Source of the DNA: Malaya genurostris
Lineage: Eukaryota; Arthropoda; Insecta; Diptera; Culicidae
Length of the DNA: 64,000 nt
NCBI RefSeq assembly: GCF_030247185.1
Contig: NC_080571.1
Span: 9,652,501-9,716,500, forward strand
Direction: 5' to 3'
Part shown: positions 12,801-24,800 of the stretch, piece by piece
Layout: each line of letters begins with the position of its first letter
Numbering within the stretch: position 1 is the stretch's first letter
Notes under the pieces: model-generated
The model's database searches: none
Told to the model about the DNA's origin: nothing
Seen by the model: the letters and a program-made list of their open reading frames with translations, nothing else
Made by a program: the position numbers and the translations under genes

Positions 12801-15800
12801 TTATTTTGATTTTCAAAGAAAAGTAGCACCTTCTGAGATAAATATTTATTTCTAAGTAAAGAAGAAAGTAGGCCATTGATAATGGAAAACAATATCAACC
12901 AAATAACCACCACGACTTCGCTTACAGAACGCAAAGAGTCTGGAATCGACGCTGGGTTGTTGGCGAAGACCTTATCTTTCACGTGGTCCCAAAGGAAGAA
13001 GTCACAAAGTGTTGAATCACAAGATCTCGGTGGCCAATTGTGATCACCTCTTCGCGATAATACGCTCCGGAAACTTTTCCCGTAAAAGATCGATTGTTTC
13101 GTTGCTTGTGTGGAACGTAGCACCGTATTGTTATAAGTTGGAAGTTGTCCAGGTCCATCCATCCAATTCCTGCCATAAAAATCATCAATCTTCCATCCAA
13201 TTCCCGCAATCCATTCACCGTATCTGTTGCTTCAGCCTCATTTTAGAAATAGTAAGGTGCTATGTCCCCGCCGGACCACAACCATACAGTAATACGTTGA
13301 GGATGGGAAGGCTATTCAACAATAAATCTAGGGGTTTCCGAGGCCCAGGGGCGACAATTTTGCTTGTTGGCGTAATCACCGAGATGGAAATGGATCTCAT
13401 CATATTATTTTTCGTTTACAAGAATGAATTTTTGAATTTTACAAGAATGACAGGGGAAGGTGTTCGGTTGCCGGCACCCCACCGTAACTTTTGACAGAAT
13501 GTAGATAGCGTCATTCCAACAAATGTCATGTGTGTGTGTAATAGCAGCACGTTTAGTGATGTTTGATTTTTCGTATTAATCGATTATTAGGTATTCGATT
13601 AATAAAAGAGGAGTCGATTAGTGTAATCGATTACTATTAAGCATTAATCGATTAATGCAATTAATCGATCAAATTATTCTAAACAAAATCAGAGCTACCA
13701 AATCAAAATCTGTGTTGAATATCAAATCTTTACCATTTTTTTTTATATCGTTTATTTATACCCGGTTTTAACCTAGTTGCGGTCGTTCACCAGGTATCTT
13801 TACCATTAGTGTATCATACAGCAAGCAAAAATATGAGAAAATTGTGGTTGAAATGGTTGAAATTAAATAAAATCTATGATCAAACGGATGGAAAAATGTA
13901 TGAACATTGAACCGTGGGCAGAATGGATAAAAAATCATTATTTAAATTGAAATTCGTATTTCCTTGATTTATGACAGATGAAACTGCAACTCTTATCATA
14001 GCAACGTTTAGCCTTATGCTGCAGACAGAGAAGCTGAGCCGAGCTTGGTTCTGTCCAAAGCAGGAAACGTACTTACAGAAAAACAGTGGGACCCTGTCAG
14101 AGTGAAAGTTGAACCGATTTCTCACTTGTACTCTAAAACAGTCCTTTTGATTAGCTTCTAGTATCATTCTCGCTTTTGATTTGCCAATGTTAGTTACCAG
14201 CTCGGCTTCGCTTCTCGCGCCCACTATGTCTACAGCCTAAAGTTAAACGTTATCTGCTAAGGCTGTGAACCATTTCAGTATCGGAAAATAATAATCCATC
14301 TGTCAAAAATAACCGTGCTCTCGAACAGGGTTATTTTTGACAACATCAAAATAACCACTCAAGTGTCAGATTTCAACCAAAAGTTAAAATTAATTGCGAA
14401 ATGGTCCACAGCCTAGCTGATATAAATATCGATTAATTGATTGCTATTAATCGATTAGCTCGATTAGTGGCACTGTCGTTAATCAATTACAAATACTCGA
14501 TTACTTAAGCCTTTTAATCGATTATTTTGATTAATCGAGTAAAAAAATACATCACTAAGCACGTTCTTTTTGTGCTGAATACCGAAGCAAACAGACGCTT
14601 GTACTTTTTGTTGCGCTCAAAACAAATTTTAATTACGAGAAATCAACACAAAAGTTTTTTTCTGACTTTTTTATAGTATCATAAATTGCAGAGCACCAAT
14701 CGAAAAGGTGAGTGGATTGAATATTTATGAAGTGAAATCGATCTATTTCGTGATTTAATACCGGATCCTATCAAAATTTTCGCAACCAAAGTTTATTTTC
14801 GTCATTTTTTAAATGTCTACCGATTTCGGTTACCGACACCCACGACGTAAAATACACTGGTGGCGTGATAAGACAGTTTTGGTTGTATTGGTAATTTTCT
14901 TACGAAATTTGGCGCGCCGGGATTCAAGCATGTAAACATAAACAAACGACCATTTCAGATCGGGATTTCACTTCTAAATTACTCCAGTTGTCGTGCAGCC
15001 TGGCGAATCTTTGGCACTAATTGAAAATCGGGGCATTTTTTTTCGAGTGCTTGCAAGGTAAGGTCGAAATATAGAAAATTTTACACACATCCGATTCTGT
15101 TCATTTCGTTGGAGGAAGGATTTGACGGATCGCACTGTGATATCTATTACAGTTATCATGGATAATGGAGTTATTGTACTGTGGGTGGCATTTCAAATGC
15201 AGGTGATGAAAACGATTGAAACATCCCGGAACAAAACACCGCATTTCACTGTCAATATTTTCACAAACAGAACCAACTCTAAATATTTTCATAAAAGCAA
15301 CTCCCGGAACGTCATTTGTTTATGTTTTTTCTTCTTCACGTTTCTCTGTTATTCCTAAATAAAATGACAACCGATCTAACACATAGAAAAACGTGATCAC
15401 CAGGGTATTCTACATCGTGACCGACACCCTATTTTTTTCGACAAATTGTGAAAAATTATCAGTGATATGCAGCGATGCCAAATCAGCAAATTTGTTTGAA
15501 AATTATCAAATTTCGTAGTAAACCTGCAAACCTTTTTTCGTTCGAAAACTTTTTACATACTTTTGAAACTTCAATTGTTTGCCGACATTCGTCAGAAATC
15601 GGCGCGATATTTTTGTTTTTGCTAGCTAAACTTATTGTACTAACTGGCATCTTTGGTGATATGCAACACGTGGACAACCTGACAGCTTCAAAACATCCGT
15701 CATATAAGTAAAAACTTTGGTTCTCTGGTTCCGTTAGCCATGGCGACTCCAAACAAATCGTCAAAGTCGAGGAAAATAAACTTTAATACACTGATAAATG

Positions 15801-18800
15801 CCGTTGATTAGTGGATAAGAAGCCAATGTATTCGGCTGCAGTAGCGTATTTAATGCCGCGAAGCCATTGGAAGGCCGACCAAATCAACACCAAAGACACA
15901 ACCATCCAAAACATCGGCCAAGAGAGCGAAGGCGAAGTCATCATCAGGCAATGAAGACTTTTGTCCAAAACACCTCCGCAAAGAATAAATTCCATTTTTT
16001 CTTTGAATAATTGCAGTCTTTACTAGTATTTTTTCATTTTTAGCGAAATTTCTTAGGGCGCCGATAATCGAACACCTTTGTTGAAATGGCCAAGATTTAT
16101 CACTTTACTAAATTGATAATAAAGTTCTCCCAATCAAATATATCAACTTAGTTGCTTGATCAGTTGTTAGTTAGGGACTTTAGCTTTCCATTGATGTATA
16201 CATGTCCGCATAATGTGCACTTAGTCAGAAGTTATAGGCTTAAAATAAAAGGGTGCCGGTAACCGAACACTCTCCCCTATAAATATACGTCATACATACC
16301 ACGCTTCTCAAGCAAACGTGTAAATTTACATGTCTTAGCACTTCAAAATATGTAAGAATGCATTAAATATAAGTAGAATTTACTGTAAAATTGAGTCATT
16401 TTTGAAACTCATATATGTCGGTCTCAGAACACGTAAATTTACACGATTTTTTCTAGGTGTGTACATACATGTAGAATACTTCCACTTCGCGTGAAATAAC
16501 ACATTTTCCTTTTATACGAGGAAAACACACCGTTTTCACACTATTTTTGAAGGAAAAAAAAACAACAACACTGTTCCAACGAACTGAACGAGTATCTCGT
16601 TCAGTATGTCGTTCAACAAACGCTCAACACCCAACAAGATCTAACCACTTTTCTCAGTGGGTTGTTAAATGAGCTGAGCTGAAGTAGATCGCCCGTAGTT
16701 GCACTTCGTGATTGACTGAATGAGTGGAAATGTACAATGAACCAAGAAAATGAAGCTTGGAAGAAGCAAACCATTTTCACTGTACATACTCACTTACTCC
16801 TAACTTTTTATTAAATGATCAATAACGACGCTGGCTACGACCAAAGGCTGTGCTACTGAGGGAAAGGAAGGAATGTTAGTCCGATACTCGTTGTTTCTAA
16901 AGACCGCGGGTACCACTGTATCTCCACAAGCATCACGGGATAGGGGATTTGTTAGTAGGGAGGAAAAGAGATCCGGATATGTTTTGGTAAACAATATGAT
17001 CTCAACAAAACCTGATTTTCGATACTCAGGAGAAATATAATGAGTAAGAAAAAAATATAATATCTCCAAGGAACGATCTCACCAGTATTCCTTTTCTCCT
17101 GCTCGCTCTGCTGTCAGCAACGCGAGATGAAACACGACCACTGGAAGAATAAAATAAAAAATAACCCTAGACCTTCAGTCTGAATGACACGATCGACTTG
17201 TAAACTTTCACACATTCCATAGAAATCCGACAACACCGACAATGACATGCAGGCGGTGCTTCGATCGGTTAACAGGTTAACATCGTTGAATTTTGGGGGC
17301 GGCAAATTCACAGTATACGCCGCTTGAGCCACTTTTGTTTCGTGGATCAATATTATTCAATAAATAGCACTCTCACTACTAAACACATACTTGTCACACC
17401 TGCACTACCACTCAACATAACTATTTCAAACAAATTTTTAACTATACGTATCAAACAACACATTGAAATTATACTTTTTTGAGAGCAGCACCAAGACACC
17501 GCATCGCACTCCCAGTGATGCCAATTCTCCCTTTTCTCAGTGGGTTGTTAAATGACAAAAAAATACAGATTCAAAAGCGACATCTGCCCGAATCGCTCTC
17601 GACATCTCAGCGATTTGGCAGTGTTCCTTCAAACTTATATTATTAAAAAAAATCTGGCGGAATAACGTAAATAACGTAAAATAATAATAATTCAAAGTTA
17701 CATCTCTTATTGGAAAATCCTATCTTATAGATGCTTTCCGAAACATCACTAAATATTTAGCATACCAACGATGTTACACAACCAAATAAACGAAGCTAAG
17801 AAGGCCACTAACCCGTCAAGGGCGGCCCTTGGTTTATACAGGTTGATATATATTATAATTTACCAATTTATCCGGTCCACTCGAAGCTAGGAATTAGCCC
17901 TCAATTAAGATCAAACATCCAAATTTATTTGTAATTTCATTGCATTACAAGAACGAAGTGGCGCAATTCGAATCGTCTAATAACCAACCGGAAGACCTCT
18001 TGCAAATAAATCATTTCAGTTTCATTCAAATCTGTATAAGGTGCGCCATTTGGGACGTTACGAACATTCAAATCCTTCCAATTTCGAAAAATCTAATTTC
18101 ACTTGGCACTAGCGGCGTACCTAGGAGAATTTGCGCCGGGGGCAAATTGTGGTTTCCCACCCCCGAACGAAGTGAGCAAAAAAAGGTCCAACCGAAAATT
18201 GTTTTACCGACCCCAAAAACGTTGCGCCCGGTACGAATGCTCCCTTCGCCTCCTCTAGACACGCCCCTGCTAGTCATAACAAAATCCCAAATATTCAATT
18301 CGCAACTGACTCTTTCCGGCTACTACATTCATTCAGTCATCGGCACTGAGATGTACACTGAAGTAGCTTCGGAAATCCGCATAGAAAAGACCTCAGTGTA
18401 CCCAGACTTATGGGGCTTATGTTTCCCTAATACCGATGATAATTTCGAGGTAGTAAGGAACCTATCAGTCCAGTCGTATACTCAATCGATATGAAAGAGG
18501 AGGGTTATATCTCAATCCCATGATTCTCCTTTGAGCAGAATGGTGCGAGGAGATTAAAGAGTACATACTGCTAATAACCAACCGGAAGGAATATATAACA
18601 AGATTTAATATTCAATTCGAAGCCTTGTTCGGGTGTTTGATTTAGAATACGAATTTAACCGTTGTTCATGCCATGCTGATCCCCATTATGCCTAAGGGCC
18701 TAAATCAATATTATATTGATCTCCAATTAAAAAAATTTCTTTAACAATTTAAGATAAATTTTTGATGCACACATAAGATAGATAATTTTTTATAATCAAG

Positions 18801-21800
18801 TAATCATTGTGATTATCAATATTCGCAAATTAAAAGGACGCGTTCCAGACCAATTCCCGAGCTTCCTGCTACTGTAGGGTGTGATAAAAGCATTAGCATC
18901 ACACCAACATCAGATATATACCAAAAGATCCAAATCATTCATCGAAACAAACTAAAGGTAGATTGCGTCACTGGCCTAAGCTGGAGTGCTAGAGCTCTAC
19001 AGTGTGTTGCTATAAATGGTCAATCAGGAAATAAGTTCTACGCTACATCGCAAAATTATTGACGGAAAATAGCATCCAATTTTATCCACCCGATTTTTCG
19101 ATATGCCGATGAACGCGCGCACATACATGATACTAGTCCTTAATAGGAACAATTCCGGACCATGATAAACTTGTTCAATCAATCATAAAATTTTTATGAT
19201 TCATTCTTCAATTGCAAATATTGTTCGAAAATTTGCTCCATATAAGCTTATCGAATTGTGTCTGTGAAATTTCGAATCAAAGAAAGAAATCGTGTGCGCT
19301 TAATTATTGTAAGTGACCTACATAAACCGCTGCTTTATACCGAGGTGCTTCGTTTGGAAAAGTCTTTTGTATTATGTGATCATCATGAAGCATGGAGCTT
19401 GTCTGATAATGATTATTATTGCGCATTACCGACGCGAAGTGTTAATCACACATAAAAAGGAAATCGCAGCTTCTTTCATGGATTGCTCAGTTGTTGGAGT
19501 ATGATTTGGTATCATACGAAAAATATGATTTAAAAAAACCCTTTCCAACATAAAACTGAAAGTGTTGTCTGACAGTTTTTTTTATTCTTCTACAAGCTGA
19601 CAACAGGAAACTTAGTACTTCCTGTTGTGAACTTGCTTCCACACGTCGATTCTTGTTTTTTGCTCGCTATTCTTTCTTGCAAGCTTGTTCTTTTCGCCAC
19701 AGTACCACATGCCGCATGGTCCTACCGTAGCGAGGGTAGATGGGACATCATAGCATAGAGCTGTGTGTGCCGTCAGACCCGTTGACCGTCGCGGGTTACA
19801 GCGTATATACGGTAGACACTAAACACCACACCACACGCTTGTCGTTGGCCATATAGGCATCAAGAGGTAGTTCGTAATCGTATATGGAATGGAGCAAGAC
19901 AAGAAAATAAACGCAGAAAAATTAAAAAAGAAAAAAAGAAACATCTCACCCAAACAAAGACTGACTAGGCGAGGGCAGCGTCCCCGAAATGACAGTCGGC
20001 GAGAGAAAGAAACGTGTAACATTGACATTGACTTACCGTTTGCCATCTAATCCGGCGACCAAGATCACATCGCACAGTTTCTCGTTCTGCAAATATTCTG
20101 CAAGATGAAGAGAGCGAAATAGAAAGGAAAATTTAATTGCTTGATGATGGAAATGTGTAATTAGAGAATTAAAATTTTAAGACGTAGTGGAGTTCAATGC
20201 TCGCAGGATGATGCCATCCGGTTTTAGTTGAAAAAAAAAATTCTCTCGCGATTGTTCTTTTTAGTTCATGCATGGAATTCAACTTGTCCACCAGAAACAC
20301 AAATGTTCTAATAGTTCAAGTTATATTATAATTATTCGCCAATCTAACGGTCTGACAGCCAAAATCAAAATCTGTATTTCAAGTTCGTAATCATATTATT
20401 ATTCAGGGACTATAACTGTAATTATTATTCTTAAAACCTGTTAGTTTCTGGCTATGCGAACTAGAACTGGTCCCTGGGATCTACCTCACCGATCCCCGGA
20501 ATCCGATCCCGGAAGTCTTGGAAAATGTGGTCAAATACACTAAAAAGGAACTCAATTCATTTTCTCCGAGATGGCCCCGCCGATTTTCACTAGTTTAGAC
20601 CCACTAAAAGGTATTCCGGAACTACAAGGTGAAGTGTGTTCATAATTTCAAACCGTCTTTTTGACTCAAAACTATTTCAATGCGTAGGTTATGGTAGTTT
20701 ACTCTCGAACACGAACATGTGTTTCTATTCAATCAACAGTTTTTTTTAAATACCGCAGTAATATTTATTACAATATTAGAAAGCCATCATCACACTACTA
20801 GGTGGATTGAAACAGGTTTTTAAGAGACTGAAACCTAGAGGTCATTTTGCCGGATCAGAAAATTAATACTAAAAAGGTTCATCAAAGTGGGTATTTGAAT
20901 GCAAGTAAACCCAAATTTAAAAGGACAATCTGGGAAAATCGGTAAATAGTTCAAACACCAATGATAAAAAAAATAAATAACAGAATAAGCAATAATCATT
21001 AAACTGCAGATTTTTATCAGTTGAAGTCACGACTAAATGCAAAATTAATAAACTGAAGGGATTTTTTTGAAAAGCGATTAAGATATAAAAGATATAAGTA
21101 GTTGGTTCATCGCACAAGGTTACCAGTAATGCAGATATTCAAGAAAGCTCCATAGAAAAGCTAAAAAGAGTGTGGTTAAGAAGTTTTTTTTTCTGAGGTA
21201 GCCTTACGAGCATTTAAATAGTCCCACTGAATGATCAAAACAATTGAGGTTACTTGAGATGATAAAAAACGTCATATACAATTACACATATTTAAAATTA
21301 ATTGAATATGCAAACAAACCACTGGTAACAGTGCCCCCGGCATATCAGAGCAAAGGCAGTGTGCCTTGTGAAAAGTATCGTTGAGTAAAAAAAACATTGG
21401 TAACTGTCAAACGATGTTTAGCCTACTCATTTTGCGTGGTTGTTATAAGGTTTTACACGATGACGACACAGGTGAACAGTTGATGCATTAAAGTTATCGC
21501 TATTGGCGGTTAGTATTCCTTAAAATGCAGCAAATATATTATATCAATATGGATCACTTTAACGAATCCAATACAAATCGCAAAAGACATCACAGTAACA
21601 CCATCTCGTGACGAAAAAGGCTATTATTTAATAGTTTGCGTTTAGCGTGCACCCAGAAGTGAAATGTCAAAAATAATTGAGCATGATGCATGACACTTTT
21701 TATATTTAAGTGTGTTTTTTCTCTTTTAGACCTATCGTCTTCACTTTCAAGGGTTATGAAGTAGTATTCAACTTTGCTCATGAATGTGATGAATAGTGCT

Positions 21801-24800
21801 GAAAAGACGAAATCTATAGGCTGTGAAGGCAATATTTGGCAGATCACTTCTGGTATATAGAACAAAAACAAAATGAAATGAACGGTGTATTACAAGTTAC
21901 TTTGTTTGCGATATTTTTTTTCATTGCGTTCAAGAATTTAAATTAGCTGCACATTATCTTTTCTCTCAGGGAAAGTTAGAATGTAAAAGAAAAATGTCAT
22001 TTTTATAAATTGTCTATGAATTAAAAGTTCATATACTAAGCGATCTGCCCTTGCTGTGAACTGTTTTGTGAAAAGTTTAAACTTTTAGTCAAAAATTGAA
22101 ATTTCTATATTTATTTTCTAATAAGTTTTTAATAAGCAGTAATTTCACTCAACTGACGAACCATTCACAAATTCGCCAAATAGAAAGTTTGTTCAGCTCT
22201 GAAAAAAATGGAAATAAATAGTATGATAAATGCAACACAGTAAGCATTTCCAAAATTATGGAACATTGTCAATTTTGTATCTTTGGGAAATGCTCTTTTA
22301 ACACTCCTTATCAACAGAGTTGGGGAAAATTCCGGTTTCGTTACGGCACGGTTTACGTAGTTTTAACATATATTCTCGTTTGATGCATCCCGTGTTCAAT
22401 TTCGCAACCGTTGTTTCATTCGCAATAAAATGAATACTAGATTAAGAGAAATAAATGCTAGATGAAAGTTTCATCAAAATAATAAGTTTGGATCGCGGGG
22501 ACGGATTGCTCTTGCTTTGATGTTACAATGGCAGAATTTTATATTTTGTTGCTATTTTCTCATGTAGATTTGGCAATGATTTTTGATATTTTAACTCTTA
22601 TTTCAAACTAAATAATGTTATTTTCTACCATTGAGATGTTTGCTTCTAATAATTGGTTTGCAAATCACTTCTACCCGAGTTGTTACTTCTGTGTATGATA
22701 TTCAAACTAAACAGGGTAAATTAATCACCTGCATGACATGCTTTATGATTGAACATGTTTTTCTTGTCATTGTAATTATTGATAATCACAGCATATATGT
22801 TAATGTTATTTGCTGGTTTTATTGATATTACTCCGCCAACATGGTACTGCTGAAAGAATTTTAAATACATACATAAAGAAGCATGAACTTTCAATTCGAC
22901 CGACCAAACAAACTTTATGAAATTCTCTCATTCTCTGTGTGGTTTATATTCCACATCTGCTTACTACCTATCATTAGATTTCCAAAAGTTAAAAAATCCA
23001 TAATTCCAAGCGATTGGTGCACCCAAACTCATATACATTGAATAAAATTGTCAGTGCATAACTTAAGTTAAATCGTTTGAAGGCATCTTTTTTTACTCAT
23101 ATTAGGCAATTTTATTAATTTCGCTCATTTACTCACCCCTCCGTGCACTTTTGCTGATCGCAACAGAAATGATTTCCTGCATCATTCATTTCCGAATTTA
23201 CAAGAAGAAGCATTTACATCAACAAATACACGTTTTCCTATACAATGTAAACGTTCTTGTGGATATTTTTTCAGGAAATAGGGAAAAGAAGTAATGTAAT
23301 TAGGTATTTTAAAAATGCGTTCATTGAAAATATTGAACGTCACATTCCAACAACCCTCCCCCTTCCCCCTGTCACAAAAGGTCACCTTTTGTAAAACATC
23401 CCCCTCCCCATGGCGGCGTAACGCCTTTTATGGACAGCCCCTAAGGAAAAATTACTATGTTAGTAACTATTTCCGCATTTATTACTCGATTCCTATATTG
23501 CTCTATGTGATCTCTCAATCGATTCTATAACATTTCCCCGAAAACTATTCTCCAGAACATAAAAAAACGAAGCTTTTTCCCCAGAAATTAATTGCCAAAA
23601 GTCCAAACCAATGTCCAGGAAACCATTCACCCGAAGGCATTAGTCGTTAGAATATTATTATTGGAATAATACCATTTGGCATAATGGTTTTTGGGCATAA
23701 TGATAATTTGGCATAACAGATCAACATGCTGCCTAATAGAATTTGTTCTAATTTACTGCGATTTTGAAAGGTCTAATGCGGCTACGCCTCATCGTTTTTA
23801 ATGACCTGTTGTCCGACCTCGCTGCCACTCGTTCGGACTTAACTGAGGGATAGTCCCTAGCTTTGGGTAATCCGGGCAAACGCCCGCAACTAGACAGAGG
23901 TGATTTCTGCGGAGGCGCAGCCCCCCGCAGTGGCCATCGCTTCCGACGGCGGGTAGCCGGCACAATCGCGGCCTTCGGCCGGCTCGACCTGAATCATCTA
24001 GGACGAACAGAATATTGTGTTAGCATGAAATAAGATACTTATATAAAATGATAGTGTGCTATTTACAACACTTTATCACTAGAAGATTCAAAGTAAGACG
24101 ACAAGTAAATTAAACAATGTATCAAAACAATCTATCGTTAGTACACGTACAATAGACCGAAGTAAGTATGCGGAAACAAATACCCAATTTAAAGAAGCTA
24201 TGTTTGAATTTAAATAATTGTAACTAAATGATTTCATACCCGTTATATAATTTGATTAATTTTTATTAAACTCGTTATTCTCAGAACCCTCTTTTTCAGA
24301 TTCACAAAGCTTGAAATAAGCATAGTTGCCTTTGAAATTACAGTTAATGAGCATTCCCGAAATTTTCTGGAAAATTATTTTTGTTGGACTGGTTCATTCT
24401 AAACAGGCGCGTACCCAGACAAAAATTTAGGGGGGTGTTTTCTAATCTAGGGGAGACCGGGACTAAATCGGACACTTTTAAGAAATTGAAAAAAAAAACA
24501 TTAAAACTGGGTTTTTACCCAAATCATCTTTACCGCGTCATCTCTAAGCGCGTTTACGAAATCAATCTATGAATCGAAAGAATAGCAGGTTTATAAGATA
24601 GTTAAGCAGTCCGGTCTAGCCCCTGTCTCCCCTAATAATTACTTGAGTTTCGGGGGGTGGGGTTTCGAACCCCTAAAACCCCCCATGTATACGCGCCTGA
24701 TTCTAGTAGATGCGTTTCTGGTAAAACATCTGTTCCTATGTTGTTTCAGTATTATTTTCCATTCTGGGGAAACAGTTTCTAGGAGATGGCATTCTGGGGA

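Larger units (their letters stand above)
12781..17720 (-). mobile_element. Tc1/mariner-like element with inverted ends, nested insertions inside
   Basis: The left end gggttttccaataagagg (12781) and the right end, read on the other strand, ggattttccaataagag (from 17720) form inverted terminal repeats. Both sides are flanked by TA. A minus-strand transposase relic lies just inside the left end. At least two other elements (13453-16277 and, inside that, 13554-14557) lie within. It could instead be two separate truncated copies in opposite orientation; the relic's position favours one element. Confidence 0.55.
12075..20036 (-). other. KLHL intron 2 (8.0 kb), packed with transposons
   Basis: Bounded by donor gtaagtcaat (complement of 20036) and acceptor tttctag (complement of 12080-12075). 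It splits the BTB domain inside an Arg codon. It carries the nested elements listed separately between 12.6 and 18.3 kb. From 18280 to 20036 I see nothing recognisable. Confidence 0.85.

Noticed and set aside
17940..18494. 184-codon plus-strand frame
   Set aside because: The middle is the dispersed GC-rich-ended repeat (18111-18272), the rest is not protein-like, and there is no splice or start context.
23748..23963. 71-codon minus-strand frame, Arg/Pro-rich
   Set aside because: It exists because GC-rich DNA has few stops; no domain is recognisable, and it lies in the hairpin-rich island.
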